DNA of 64,000 nucleotides from Pithys albifrons albifrons. Lineage: Eukaryota; Chordata; Aves; Passeriformes; Thamnophilidae. Below are positions 1-14,108 of this stretch, one piece after another. The notes below the pieces were generated by a model. The model was not told the DNA's origin and did no database searches. It was given only the letters and a program-made list of their open reading frames with translations. The stretch is taken from contig NC_092460.1 of the NCBI RefSeq assembly GCF_047495875.1, forward strand, positions 14,870,520 to 14,934,519. Direction: 5' to 3'. How positions within the stretch are numbered: the stretch's first letter is position 1; every line of letters starts with the position of its first letter. The position numbers and the translations under genes were made by a program.

Positions 1-2481
<2,481 letters not shown>

Positions 2482-2689
2482 TCATTTTGATGGGAACCCT
2501 GACCCTGCTGGGCACAGCCCAAGAGCAAAGCTCTGCCAGGGCACAAGCAGCTGGGGGGCTGTGCCAAGAGGGCTTGTACACCAAGGACTGTGGTGACCTC
2601 GTGGTGAGGAGCAGGGACAAGAGGCAGCAGGCAGGTGGAGGCAAGGCTGTGGCTTGGTGAGGCACAGCAGACAGACAGCGACCTGCTGC

Positions 2690-3215
2690 TCCTTATCGTA
2701 CCAGCCTAATGAGCTCTAAATGCTAAACTCTTCCATCATCACAGGCCCTTTTCTGTGTGCTCATTATGCTGACACACACATCCATATTAAGATGCTATTT
2801 ACCCCCCTGGTAGCTTCAAAGGCCAGGCTGATTAGGTTATTTTTAGCTACGAGGAGGAAAAATAATAATACTACGTAAATCTTCCCCACTGAAAACAATT
2901 AGGGAACCCTTCGGAGCACCCGGCCCTGCTGTGCCATCCTGTGTGGAAGGTGGCCAGCACGGTGCTCAGCACACATCCCATCCCAGACCCAGCCAGGCAC
3001 CCCCAGCCTCCCCATCCCATCATGTGGGGCCTGATCCTGCTGTGGCTGAGGTCCAAGGGAGCTTCATTATTGGCTTGATCAGGATCAGGCCTTATGTGAA
3101 TTAATTAGTGTGTTACTAGTATCAATTACTCACCACTACTGGGGAGGAGTGGGGAAGGGGCAGGCTCTGATTGCTAATCCCAGGTCCTGATGTTCCCTAA
3201 TTGCAAGTGATTACC
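2690..3215. promoter_or_regulatory. Candidate noncoding regulatory islands in intron E-F
   Basis: Two AT-rich stretches, about 2,690-2,905 and 3,060-3,215. The first holds CTAATGAG, CATATTAAGATG, GATTAGG and AATAATAATACTACG; the second GTGAATTAATTAGTG and TATCAATTACTC. Dense homeodomain-type TAAT cores in otherwise GC-rich intron resemble conserved vertebrate enhancers. This is inference from composition and motifs only; conservation was not tested. Confidence 0.27.
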
Positions 3216-3814
3216 CGGGCAGGATGCAGGATGCTGGCACGTGGGGTGCAGCATCCTCCCAACACCTTCCCCTCGTGCCAGGGTGCAGGATGAGCAGGCA
3301 GCTGCCCACAGGGCTCCTGCCCGCTGGTGGGGCCGGGGAGCTCAGTGCCTGCCCTGCTCTCCGGGGCTGGGCTGTCGTGCGGCACAGAGCCCAACTAAGA
3401 TGCCGCCTGTAATGGGTTGTGGCAGCGCATCCACCTCCGGCTGCCCGGCTCAGATGAATACCCTGGGCTCGGTGGGAGACGGCTGTGCTTAATGGTGCCA
3501 TTCATCAAGGGAGGGGTAGGCGGGCGAGTGGCGCCAGTGGCCCCGTCCAGGCTGCGGGCAGGATGCTGGTCCCGGAGCAGTCAGGGCTGTGTGCTGTACC
3601 AGACCCCGGCGTGAGAGCTGGATAGGACCCCAAAGGGTTGTCCCCAGGGCTGTGCTGACCCCCAGCACAAAGGGTGCTGCTGCTGCTGCTCCTCCGTGGC
3701 TGGGTGGGTAAGCAGATGGCCTGTCTGGCTAGTGGGCAGGGAGCTGGGCTCGGTAGCCCCCATACACATCAACCGCCTCCACCCCGCAAAACAGCTTTCC
3801 AGCCCCCACTCTGC

Positions 3815-3925
3815 AATATCCCACACAGACAATCCGGCGGGGAACAGTTAATAATTAATGTGGCGCAATTAAAGACAATTAACCACAGTAGCAGGGCCAT
3901 TAATTTTCTGACAGGGAGAAGGGGC
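3815..3925. promoter_or_regulatory. Candidate homeodomain-rich regulatory island
   Basis: Contains AGTTAATAATTAATGTGG, GCAATTAAAGACAATTAACC and CCATTAATTTTCTGAC within 75 bp: at least five TAAT/ATTA cores, some overlapping, plus AACCACA (RUNX-like). It is abruptly bordered by GC-rich sequence. Function is inferred. Confidence 0.27.
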
Positions 3926-4141
3926 AGCTTCCTGTGTGGGCAGGAGGTGATCCCTTGGGATACAGGGCTCCCTGGGCATGCTCTGCCCGCTCACCTCTCC
4001 ATGCTTGCACTTCGAGGCAGCAAGTATAGGCAGGACAGGGCTGGAAGTCCTCCAGCTCCAGCTGATAACCAGTGCTGCCACACCAGTACCTCTACCTGGG
4101 CTGAGGGAAGCCCACTCAATCCCACCTCGATGTGGGCTAAA

Positions 4142-4177
4142 TGGCTGTGGCGGGGCTCCAGCTGTGGCATCGCCTGG
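4142..4177. repeat. Dispersed 36-bp repeat, copy 1
   Basis: Thirty-five of 36 bases are identical to 7266-7301, starting TGGCTGTGGCGGGGCTCCAG and ending GTGGCATCGCCTGG; the single difference is T/C in the middle. Weaker similarity (ATCCCA then a G-rich and ATTT/TAAA stretch) continues about 25 bp on the low-coordinate side. Family unknown. Confidence 0.75.
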
Positions 4178-4526
4178 TGCTGCCCGCCTGTTCCCCTCTC
4201 CATCCTCCCAGCTCACAGTTCCAGAGCTGGTTGTTTTCTCATTTGGATGGGAATTCTGGCCAGGAGTGAGTGCTGGCAGCCATGGCTGTGGTGAAAGGGC
4301 ACTGGGTTGCTCTCCACATGTGCATCTGCACTCAAGGACTTATCTTTCCATCCTGCTCTGCTTTCCCAGGAAGAGGGGAGGGGCGTGGGAGCCGAGAGCC
4401 ACAGATCGGATGCCCCTGCTCATGTTATGGTGTCCCTTTGCCAATGCCAACCATGTGTGAAGTGAAAAAAGGGAGGGAGCTGGCTGTTCCCAGCCAGGGC
4501 CCCCCTCCTGACCCAGTACCCCCTTA

Positions 4527-4739
<213 letters not shown>

Positions 4740-4829
4740 TCAGCACTGGGGGATGCTCACCCACACCTCACAGTAAGAAGGGCCCAGGCTGCCCTTGGCC
4801 AACCCCCTCAACCACCCCCTGCCACACAC

Positions 4830-4961
4830 CGGGGTAGTAGCGGGTGACGCCGGTGGCACTGCCGAAGACCTGCCAGAGCAGAGAGGGATCCTCCTTGCGG
4901 TTCTCAATGAAGACATCCTCCAGTGCCTGCGTCCAGTTCAGCTCGTTGAGGATGACAGTGG
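4830..4961 (-). CDS. CACNA2D2: CACNA2D2 exon D (132 bp), VWA_N domain
   Basis: Begins with CC completing Ser (TCC), then 43 codons starting [17 protein letters not shown] and ending [13 protein letters not shown], plus a final G that makes Ala (GCC) with exon E. It carries the sequon NWT and the family signature [11 protein letters not shown]. The acceptor is ctgtatcccacag. The donor is gtgtgt, the weakest-looking donor of the nine (the others are gtgagt/gtgagc/gtgagg or gtaagg). The exon is 132 bp with matching phase-1 ends, so skipping it would keep the frame and still give Ser at the joint. It is separated from exon E by an intron of only 244 bp. Confidence 0.97.
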
Positions 4962-5424
4962 CTGTGGGATACAGAGCCAAGGGTGGGCAGATGGGTGGGG
5001 GAAGCAGTGGAGCTGCGGGTAGGCTAAGGCTTGGTGGGGACCACAGTGATCACAGGGAGGGAGGGGTGTGTCCCCTCCACCCCTTCCCATGTAGGAGCTC
5101 ACAGGGGCTTTGCAGCTTCTCCTACATCCCACTGACTCCCTTGATCCCACAGGACTCCAGCATCACCCTGCCGTTCCCTTGTCCCCAGAGAAATAAGCCA
5201 GCCTCCAGAGCTCCTCAGAACACTCACTATCCCCATCTGCTCTGGGGCAGACACAGCCATCACTTGGGGACAGCTGGCTTGTCATCTCATCCCTTTCCCA
5301 GCAGAATACCCTGTGCCAGCCCCACTCCTTGGGGACAGCCACCAGCTGGGAAACTCGAAGCTTGTGTCCCCACAGGGTGTGCAAAGCCTCCTGGGCCCTG
5401 CTCTGCATTCCCGCTGGCCCTGCA

Positions 5425-5530
5425 CCTGACACAAAAGCAATTAAGATGCCGGAAAACAGCAATTTTAAATTATTCGGCTATTAAAGCAAAAGATAAGCTG
5501 CCGGCAGCCCCAGCCTGTGATTAATCAAGA
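5425..5530. promoter_or_regulatory. Candidate regulatory island
   Basis: AT-rich block with AAGCAATTAAGATG, TTTTAAATTATTCGGC, TATTAAAGC, AGATAAGC (GATA-like) and TGTGATTAATCAAG. It is sharply bounded by GC-rich DNA. Inference only. Confidence 0.25.
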
Positions 5531-6410
5531 GGGGCTGGTGGAGCATGGGGAGGGGCGGGGGCCAGTGTGGCACAGAAGGTACAGGGTCGGTTGGTTGGTG
5601 GGGAGGCCCTGGTGGTACCTCCCTGTGCTCACAGAGTGACCCCACGTGCTGTGGGTGCCCCAAGCCCTGGGCAGGTGGGGCAAGTCCCACTGTGTTCACC
5701 TGTGCTGGGTTGCCCTAGGACTGTGGCATGAAGGAGCCAGAGGTGGGTGCCACTGCAGGAGTGAAGAGCCAGCTGCACCCTGAGGTCAGGCACTGCTGCC
5801 TCCTGGGGGACCTTCAATGCATTTTTGGGGTGCAAGAGCTACCAGGAGCACCCTGTCTTCTTGGCATTGGGCAAAACAACCCAACATGGTGCTGCAGGGA
5901 AGCTAGCGTGTGTTTGAGGAATATATTTAGCTCTCCTAAGGCTTGCTCCCACACTTGTCCCTCCTGGAATCATCATCATGACCCGTTCAAGCCTTCTCCA
6001 TGGTCCTCAGGCACTGGCAGGATGTGGACAGGTTTCAGCCAGGGTGAATCCTGGATCCCTCTATCCCAGCACCACTGCAGAAGTGTTCTCCTTCCCTCAG
6101 GCAGCCATGTCTTCAAACCATGATTTACTCCATCCATATCTCCCCAGCCATTCCTCAGCACTGTGCCCACACAGAGTGCTGTTATCTGGGCACTTAAGAT
6201 GATTTCTTGTTTGGCTTTGCCACAGGACATGGCTTTTCCCAGGAGAAGAGGCCATAAGCAGACTGCCAAGCTCCTACCTGCTTGGAACAGCCCTGGGCAG
6301 TGCTGCCAGTCTCAGGTGGGCATCGGGCTGGGCACTGACCTGTCCGTGACAGCCCTGGCAGCACCTGCCACCCCCAGCCCCTCAGGGCCCATCAGCCACA
6401 TCAGGCTTGT

Positions 6411-6560
6411 ACTGGCTGCAGATCCTACACTCTCCCTGTACCCAAACAAGCCCTTATATTATCTCCGAGCACGAATGCAGCCCCTATACCTTCCCTGGGC
6501 ATGAATGTAGCCCCTATATCATCCTTGTGAACAAATACAGCTCCTGTACCCTTCCTGCAT
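6411..6560. repeat. Degenerate 30-bp minisatellite, about 5 copies
   Basis: Units start at 6411, 6441, 6471, 6501 and 6531. The best units share a core like GAATGCAGCCCCTATACC followed by TTCCCTGGGC; the first two are more diverged. The period is 30 bp with no large gaps, so it is an old tandem array and not coding. Confidence 0.7.
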
Positions 6561-6724
6561 ACAGCACAGTGATGAGCTAGTGCTCACTGGATGGAGAGTG
6601 TGTCCATAGTCAGGATGGCTCCTGTCCCTCTCAGTTAAGGTCGGAGCTGCTAGCCCCGCTGGTGACATCCTTGTCTCTGTTCCCACCTCATCCCTGTCCC
6701 CATCAGGGTGAGCCCAGCCCCACC

Positions 6725-6855
6725 CCTCCTGCGAGCGATTGCAGATTTAATTAAAAATGGCACAGTAAATAAAACACATATAGGATGTAATTTGTGTGTG
6801 TAGTGAGGGGTGACGGCGGCGGGCGTCTCTGTGGTGGTTTAATTAGCGTGCCAGG
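6725..6855. promoter_or_regulatory. Candidate regulatory island
   Basis: Reads GCGAGCGATTGCAGATTTAA then TTAAAAATGGCACAGTAAAT, a TGTAATTTGTG stretch, and GGTTTAATTAGCGTGCC. AT-rich homeodomain cores alternate with a CpG-containing GGCGGCGGGCG patch. Inference from composition only. Confidence 0.25.
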
Positions 6856-7265
6856 CAGCGATAGCGCCTCTCTGGTGGGTCTCAGTGGGGAGATGCTCCC
6901 CGCCCACAGCTCTGCGGGGACTTGGGCTGGTGTCCCTGGCAAGAGAGGGCACGTGGGTGGGCTCTGTGGCCTCACCCCAAACCACTCCCTGTGAAGCAGC
7001 AGCTCTCACGCTTCCCTGCACCCTGGACTCGCAGAGCACCCTGGTATGGCTGGGCATGGCCTGATCCCCGTTGCCCACACACCGCTGTTCCCGTGGCTGC
7101 ATCCCCTTTCCCCGGCTGGTAAGGAGCACTGGGAGAGTGTCCCCTCACCATGACCCTCCAGTGCCCCATCTCCTCTTCAGCATCCCTCTTTGAGCAGCTG
7201 TGAGTCCCTGGAGCACGTTAATCTCCAGTTTGCTCTCATCCCAGGGCCGAGTGGGGTGATTTATG

Positions 7266-7301
7266 TGGCTGTGGCGGGGCTCCAGCCGTGGCATCGCCTG
7301 G
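7266..7301. repeat. Dispersed 36-bp repeat, copy 2
   Basis: Second copy of the 4142-4177 element, same orientation, about 3.1 kb away, in the intron between exons C and D. No third copy was noticed in the window. Confidence 0.75.
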
Positions 7302-7319
7302 CGAGCAGTGGTGAGGAGA

Positions 7320-7450
7320 AATGAATATTTCATCCTGTGCAGCCCACCCAGCTCGCATGATGTGCTTCATTAGCTGCCTGCCCCACGCTAGCTGGGTAAT
7401 AAAACTAATTGCAAATTTCTAATCCACTGCTGCCGCTGTGGTGGAATCAT
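7320..7450. promoter_or_regulatory. Candidate regulatory island
   Basis: Contains ATGAATATTTCATCC, TTCATTAGCTGCC, GCTAGCTGGGTAATAAAACT, AATTGCAAATTTCTAATCC (TAATCC, bicoid-class core) and GGAATCATTGCACC. Motif-dense unique sequence; function inferred. Confidence 0.25.
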
Positions 7451-7539
7451 TGCACCGATGCAGCTCTGAGTGTAGCTGTGCCTGTAAGGAGCCTGTGTGT
7501 CAGGAACACACCACCTGGGGCAGGAATGTGAGCTCAGCC

Positions 7540-7568
7540 CCGTCACCACCATCACCACCATCACCACC
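7540..7568. repeat. Short CACCAT/CACCAC simple repeat
   Basis: Tandem CACCACCATCACCACCATCA-type sequence, about 28 bp, ending in CCCGGG. Low-complexity DNA in the intron between exons C and D. Confidence 0.7.
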
Positions 7569-7748
7569 CGGGAGACTTCGGCAAGTGGCACTGAAACAAT
7601 GAGGTGTGGGGATGGTTGTGCTCTTGGTGCTGCGGGGCAGCAACAGGTGCCCACCACAGCAGAGTCTGGAGCTGGGCACAGGATGCATCCAGCAGGTGCT
7701 GGAGGATGCCCTCCAGCTGGAAGCAGTCCCCAGCTCGATGCAGAGCAG

Positions 7749-7759
7749 CCACTAGAGGG
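7749..7759 (+). promoter_or_regulatory. Possible CTCF core site
   Basis: CCACTAGAGGG matches 11 of 12 positions of the CCASYAGRKGGC core, with A instead of C next. A single motif match without occupancy or conservation data. Confidence 0.2.
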
Positions 7760-8569
7760 AAATGGAGACCGACTGTCACCATGTGCCACCGCAGCAGGGC
7801 GAGGCACTAAAGACATCTGAAAGCTCAGGGGCTGTGCCACTGCTCCGCGGGGACTCAAACTGGTGTGGCACGTCCTATCCCTTCCATCCATCCTTCCCTC
7901 CCGGGCCACTCCCGGGCTGACCTATCTGCTCTATCCCCTTTTCTGGAGCAGCCCCTGCTCTCCAGCAGCTGCAGAGGCAGGGCCACAGGGCTGACACTCT
8001 GTACACACTCCTGGCAGCAAGGGTTGTCCTTGGGGTGGCATCACACTGCCCTGCAGTGTCCTGTTGCTGCCTTCTTGTAAGGCTGCAGCTGTTTTTTCTC
8101 CCTTTTCACATCCTCAGCCCCAAGCAACCCCAAGCCATTGAGGAAGCATCCCTGTTGCCACTGCCTAGCTTTGTCTCGTTCCCTCCTACAAACAGGTAGG
8201 TGATGCCTCCGTACTTGCTCCTTCACAGAGCTGCTGCATCCCTCCAGTGCTTGCTTTGCACATCCTCAAGCTTTGCTGGGCTCTTCTGCAGGGAGGACGG
8301 GCACAGCATGGTGCCATACTCACCACCTCTCCTTTGCTTCCCATTCCTTTCACAGTAACTCCTAACCCCAGTCTGCTTCTTTGGCCTGTGCTGAGCTCTT
8401 GAGGGTCCCTGGGGGGGGACACCCCACCTGTCTGGGAGCCAGCCTGCCCAGCCAAGACCCAGTTGAGGCACCCAGAGGTGATGATCTCTGGGGCTGCAAC
8501 ACTCCAAGCAGGAGAGTTGGGTGCCCATCCAGTCAGCATGGAGTGGAGTGGGTGACAAGGGGCACTCAC

Positions 8570-8708
8570 AGCCTTTGTAGATGTCCGTGGGGATCTGCAC
8601 AGCAGCATATGAATAGTTGACCTTGGTCTTGAAGTTGTCATCATCAGTGAACTCCAGCTTCAAGGAGTTGGACTTCTCTCGCTCAATCTCTTCTCCATCG
8701 GGATCATC
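8570..8708 (-). CDS. CACNA2D2: CACNA2D2 exon C (139 bp), VWA_N domain
   Basis: Forty-six codons plus one base. It begins [11 protein letters not shown], contains the glycosylation sequon NYS in [18 protein letters not shown], and ends with T, the first base of a serine codon completed in exon D. The acceptor is ctccttccccag and the donor gtgagt. The second half ([16 protein letters not shown]) is highly conserved in alpha2delta-1 and -2. The first half is acidic and variable: the bird text [16 protein letters not shown] replaces a mammalian segment around SEDVERGSKASTLRLDF (from memory), which is ordinary divergence in a disordered loop. It encodes part of the extracellular VWA_N region. Confidence 0.97.
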
Positions 8709-8963
8709 CTGGGGAAGGAGCAGAGCACATGGAGTCACCCAGAGTTCCAGCCCTGGATGCATTCTGGCAATGTTGGCACCCAAAGCCCAGCACCAAATAT
8801 TTCTTGGTGGAAACTGGCCATGCTGGCTCTCATGTGGATTTGGCCTGCAGGCTGTGCCAGTTGCACAGGGGAGACGGTGACAGGAGTGGGTGGGCATGAA
8901 GGTGAGTGCTGGTTACCCGTGGGCCTCTCCAGCTTTGGTAGCATGGCAGGTATTAAATTAGAC

Positions 8964-8979
8964 AAAAAAAAAAAAAAAA
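8964..8979. repeat. Poly(A) run (16) with A-rich flank
   Basis: Sixteen A residues followed by an ACAACCAACAAAAACCC stretch. It could be the tail of an old retroposed sequence, but no element body was recognised next to it. Confidence 0.8.
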
Positions 8980-8984
8980 CAACC

Positions 8985-9135
8985 AACAAAAACCCAAATC
9001 AAAAAAGAGCCTTGAAAATCAATTAGCAGCAAAAGGCAACTATCAAAGAGCAAATTAAAACGGAGTGCAGCTTAGCACTCTGTCAATAAGCAATGCAAAC
9101 AATATTTAATTATGGTGGAGAGAACACGAATTCTC
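8985..9135. promoter_or_regulatory. Candidate regulatory island with POU/FOX/homeodomain motifs
   Basis: Contains AAAATCAATTAGCAGC, CTATCAAAGAGCAAATTAAA, TCAATAAGCAATGCAAAC (POU ATGCAAA and forkhead GCAAACA overlapping) and AATATTTAATTATGG within about 110 bp. This is one of the most motif-dense stretches in the window. Inference only. Confidence 0.3.
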
Positions 9136-11539
9136 CTCTGCTGATGCTGGAACACACTCCCTTGCCTTCACAACCCTCCTCTACATCCCCCAGCCCTGCT
9201 GCCAACATGAATAAAATCCCTCTGGAAAGGCAGGCAAGGCTGATGTGGTGCAGACAGGATGGCTGGCTTGCAGACAGAGACATAGAGCTGAGGCACAGGG
9301 CTATGTGGGTAAGAGGGAAGATGGGGTGGCCTCACTTCAGAGCTGGGGAAATTGCCTCTGCCATCCCACCAGGAGCAAAGAAACCCAGGAGAAGGTTTTG
9401 GCTCTGAGCTACCCATCCTTGCTGTGAGCCCAGCATCTGGGGAAGGCTGTTTGCAGCCAGCTGTGAGATGCACAGAGTGAGAAGAAGGAAGAGGAGGGCA
9501 CTACAGCACCTTTCTGCCCCTGGAGCTACATCCCTGCTGAAGCAGAGCAGAGACACTGAGCTGCCTGTCCCATCACTGGACAGGGACAGGCAATAAAGGG
9601 GCAGGGACATGCCAAGCCCAAGCTGGGGAGTGGGATGACACTCCCTGGCCCCAGGTGCAGGAATGAAAGGGGTAGGGGTAGCTGTGGCAGAGTAGGAGTG
9701 TATGTGGCTGCTGAGCTGCCCAGTGATGGAGCAAATTCCCTGCAGAAAGCAGCTCAGTGCCTCTCCTTCTTGCCTCCCCAGTGAAGTGCATGTTTCAGAG
9801 CCCATGTAAGGCTGGCTGATTGCAGTAGCAGAGATCAGCCCCGCAGAAACCACAGCAGACGTGACTGGAAGCGTGAGCAGCTCCAGGCAGGGCTCACGCC
9901 ATGCCACGCCTGGGATGGCCACCCGGTGGGATGCCCCACACTGTCCAGCAGTAAAAAACCCGGGCACCACTGGGGAGAAGGGCTAGGTGACAGTCCCGTT
10001 CTGCTGTTCTTGATGGCCCAGTGCAAGCAGTTTTCCCACCAGTCAGTTCCTCTTGACAAAACCCAGGGGACAAAGGACCTGAATTTCTCATTGGAAAAGC
10101 CATAAATTTAAAGGAAAACTATGCATTTGGGAAATAAACTGTGAAGCTTGTTTAACACTCATCCTGGTCTCCTCCCTGCTTCTCCTTCACAAATGACATG
10201 GATAAATGTCACCTCCCCTGCACCAGCTCCGGCTGGCCACCAAGGTGGTGACATTCCCGTGACATTGAGAGGGGTGGCCAAACCATTCGCCACAGCTCGG
10301 GAGAATAACAGGATTGATATGCAGTGTTTGGGCTTTAATTCCAGCCAGAGGATTGCGAGTGTAAACATGCTGCCCAGCTGATCCCAGTGCGGGGGCTCCA
10401 GCTGCCCAGAAAGATGCTGAACTCAATTACAGCCCCAATAGCCAAGTGGGAAGCAGGCAGGGACCATTCCCAACTTCCCTGACTCATGTTGCCAATATGA
10501 AAATCCAGATTATGCTCTCAATCTCACATAAATCTAGAGAAAAGCCTCAAAACTGACTGCTGGACCCACAGCAAAGCCATGATGCTACAGCAGATCTGGC
10601 ACCCTGGCTGCATGCTGGGCTATCCAGAGAGGGGATCCAGCCTCAAGCCTGCCCTCGATGGGGGGCTCAGGTCTCTGGGGGAAAGTGATGCACAGACAAT
10701 GGTTCATCCCTGCAATCTCTGCGAGCACCAGACAGGGATTAGAGGCGCCTGCTGAAAACAGGCTTTGGGATAAAGCTGTGGCCCGAGGGCACCTGCAGCA
10801 CCAAAACCTGCTTTGACACTAAACCCTTGCTTTCCTTAGCCCAGCAACGTCCTGGTGACAGCTCCCCATCCCTCTCCATCTCAGATCAGCAGGGCACCCT
10901 GCCACAGCCTATCTGCTGCCCCTGCCACCACCAGCAGCTGGAAAATCCAACCCTCCCTCTTTCCCCCACCCTGGCATGGCTATTCCCCACTTCACTGGAG
11001 CTGGAACTACTGTATATAATTACCACTCCTCTGTTTATCATTATTCCATGGTATCACCCACTTCTGAGGGGCTAATTTGTATGCTGCCAGGTTCGGTGCT
11101 GTCTGGCTGCTCTCATTCATGGAGCTGTAAAGAGGCACATGCAGAGATCTTGGGGACAAACATACAGCTATCTATATATGGGGCACTTCATGCATCACTG
11201 ACACCTATATGGCAAACAGACCCGCAGAAAGAGCTGATGTTATCCAAGCTACATTTGCCTTTTATCCCTAAATCTCCCGACCTCAACTGAATTATTTCTG
11301 TTTAAGCCAGGCTGAGTTTGGCCCCTGAAATGGGGTTATTTCCAGTCACATGAAGGCAAGTGAAGCTGTCACCAGCCCAGGCAGTGAGGGAAGCATCTTG
11401 GTGCTAGGCTGGGACACACGGAGCCACCTTGGGAAAGCTGAGGGAAGAAATTCTGCATTAAATTTAAATTAGAGCAAAGTAGATGATTCAAGTTGTCCTG
11501 AACTGCGAGCATCTCGGCAGGCCCCCAGCCAGATTTTGC

Positions 11540-11760
11540 AGCATTTCTCATCATTACATTTCAAAAGAACTTGGAAACATCTATTTATCTGTTACAGTAT
11601 GTACAACGTAACACAAATAGATGCTACAGTTTGAATATATTATTTGCTACACACCATTAGAAATCGACTCCAAGGCAATATATCAATATGATACGTATTT
11701 ACTGCTTCAGCAAGAAGTCATCACGCACTGAGAGCTTTTGCTATCTCCAGTGCTTTAGCA
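11540..11760. promoter_or_regulatory. Candidate regulatory island
   Basis: An AT-rich 220-bp unique block containing ACATCTATTTATCTG, ACGTAACACAAATAGATGC, TGAATATATTATTTGC, CCATTAGAAATCGACTCC and CAATATATCAATATGATACG. Unlike simple AT-rich drift it is not low-complexity. Inference only. Confidence 0.27.
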
Positions 11761-12639
11761 GCTGGGTTGTCAGTCACTTTTTCTCGAGTCTCCCAAAATG
11801 ACAGAGAGGAGACAATATCCAGAGATGCCCCAACACCTGGTGAGCACCAGTGGCACCACCCAACAGCTTTAGGGGAGGTAAGTATGTCTCAGCAAGTATG
11901 TCCCCCCAGTCACCACCCAGACTGGTGCTGACTGAAGAGAGCCTGCCTGCATGAGGGCACAGGGATTATCAGGGGTCCCCACGGTTTGGAGCTGCGGATA
12001 GAGCCGAAGATGTGACCTGGTGCAGCAGCGATGCCTCGTCCCAGCAGCTCCCGCCGATGCAAACACCCCTGTTCACTGCTCATCTCCATGGGAACGAGCC
12101 ATCACAGCTAATGATGTGTGCTTAAATGGCAGCCCTGGTGATGAACGCAGGGGCTGATCCTGCTGCAGCATCCCGACAGCATCCCTGCACCCCATGTCCT
12201 GCCCCACACACGCCTCAGAGAGAATATATCTCACTGAAATCCCAGCACACCCTTTTCAATCTCCCAGGGGCATCCATCCATGCTAAGACTGGAAAGGTCA
12301 GCAAAATATTCATACCAACATGCTGTGATTCTACTAATAATGTATATAAATGCTAGCCCCCAACACATGGCTGAGAAACTCCAGGCCTATGCAGAAGGGT
12401 CTTTCTCCTTAAATATGTCAGCTTTTCCTGAAATGCGGTAATTTAATGCCAAGGAGGGAGACAGTGTGTTCTCCGGCCACATTCCTGCTTTTATAGCAGC
12501 CCAGGTAATAAATAACAATCAGCCTCTCCCGCCAGCCTGCTCCCCTATCCCCCTTTGCTTTTTTTAATCTTTGCCAAAGGTACTGTTTAGAGATCTTTCT
12601 AGACCATTTATTTTTAAATTACCAGCCAGAGGAGAGAAG

Positions 12640-12690
12640 TTAAAAAAATAGAAAAAAAAAAAGAAAAAAGGCAAAAGAAAGAAACTTCTT
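12640..12690. repeat. A-rich low-complexity tract
   Basis: A-runs broken by single G or T residues, ending in an AAAGAAAGAAAC stretch. Simple sequence within an AT-rich block that also holds GCTTATCAGG (GATA-type). Confidence 0.7.
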
Positions 12691-14080
12691 GGGCTGATAG
12701 CTTATCAGGAGGAAATCCAAATGTCACATTGGTTGAGAAAGTTGGAAGATTAAATTTTCCAACACCCTTCATCTGCTGCTACTGACATTTAGGGGCTGTT
12801 TTTTCCTCCTCCCTCTCCTCGCTGCATCTACTGAGCTGGGCGAGCAGCGAGTGGTCAGTCCCTTCCTCCCTCACACTGGAGGGGGATGAGGCTGGCATGA
12901 AGCCTCCCACCATCAGCCCCTCACTCTCAACCCTCCCTGGGACCTCAAGAGGGTGGGTGGGTGTCAGAGGGCTGACCATGGGGCCAGGATACCTTCACAG
13001 AGTTGTGCTGCTTTCCACCTGAGCACAGTACATCCCAGGCGATTTTGGCCTCAGCTGTGACTTAAGCATCATCTCCTGGCATGAACACAGCACAAAATAC
13101 AGAAAATTACTTTATTTCTGTGTTGTTCAACCTGTAACCCCCAATCGAGACTGTCTGCTAATTTAAATACTTCTCACCACATAAACCCCATAGTACTGGC
13201 TGGTGGGGAAAGAAAGGTAAAAACCTCACTCCTGCAAATATGTTGTGAGCCTCTGGGATCCCCAGGAAAATTTCCTGATGTTTCTATTTGTTAAAAAACA
13301 CTTGGAAATCCAAAGTCTGTCCAGGGAGATAGCAAAATGATTAGGAAGTTCATTTCCTTCTCACTGCAGTTAAAACTGGTGTAAGGCTTGTAAATACTCC
13401 CCAGATGTGGAGAGCAGGCATTGTCCATCAGCACCAACTCCAGCGTGGTTACACCCTGCTCCATTTAAACAGAAAAACTGAAGCTAAATAAAGAAAGGAT
13501 GGAAAAAGCGCTATTAAGTTCCATTCAGGCTCTCTGGTATCATCTCCCTCCTGTTTTATTTCAGCATCATCTTCCTTTCTCCCCATTATTTTTGCTGGAA
13601 TTAAATTTTCTGGGATTTCCCTGGCAAGGAAGCAACAGCATGGGTAGGCAAGTGCCCTTCCTGCCAAACCCACAGCTCTCAATACGACACACCCAGTTTT
13701 GCACTTTTGCTCGGTATCTCCCCAGAGAAGGACTGAAGCTGATGATGGATTTGCAGCGCTCCTCCTTCTTGATGATATGTCAACACCCTTGGGGAAGGAC
13801 CAGGGAGCTGAGCCCTGCAGTTCCCATGGGCACCCTGCCATGCTACAGTTCATGGTTTCTCCCCAGGGCCCCATGTGCTGGGAGGGCTCTGTGGACACAG
13901 TTCTGAGGTCGAGATGCCTCCTATTTCCTAATCCTGCCTACTGTGACCAGAGTGCTCTCCTCACTTGCAGAAGTGGTAAACTCACAGCTAACAGCCATGA
14001 GCTGCTGACTCGGATCAATGCTGCTGACACCAGCTGGGTGTGAGCAGCCTGTGCTGGTCAGGGGAGCAGTGATGGCAAAA

Positions 14081-14108
14081 GCCCAGCCCAGCCCAGCCCA
14101 GCCCAGCC
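14081..14108. repeat. (GCCCA)n simple repeat
   Basis: Five perfect GCCCA units (14,081-14,105) and a partial GCC. Confidence 0.9.

Larger units (their letters stand above)
4962..8569 (-). other. CACNA2D2: CACNA2D2 intron between exons C and D (3,608 bp)
   Basis: Canonical gtgagt donor and cccacag acceptor on the minus strand. It holds AT-rich islands (5,425-5,530; 6,725-6,855; 7,320-7,450), a degenerate 30-bp minisatellite (6,411-6,560), the second 36-bp repeat copy, a short CACCAT repeat and a CTCF-like site. No exon or RNA gene was recognised. Confidence 0.8.

Noticed and set aside
4844..5524. Plus-strand 226-codon frame
   Set aside because: Its start is antisense to CACNA2D2 exon D and the remainder is intron; a shadow of a real exon.
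7540..7568. CACCAT repeats resembling a His-tag-like coding repeat or CRISPR-like array
   Set aside because: Too short, no spacer structure, intronic simple sequence.
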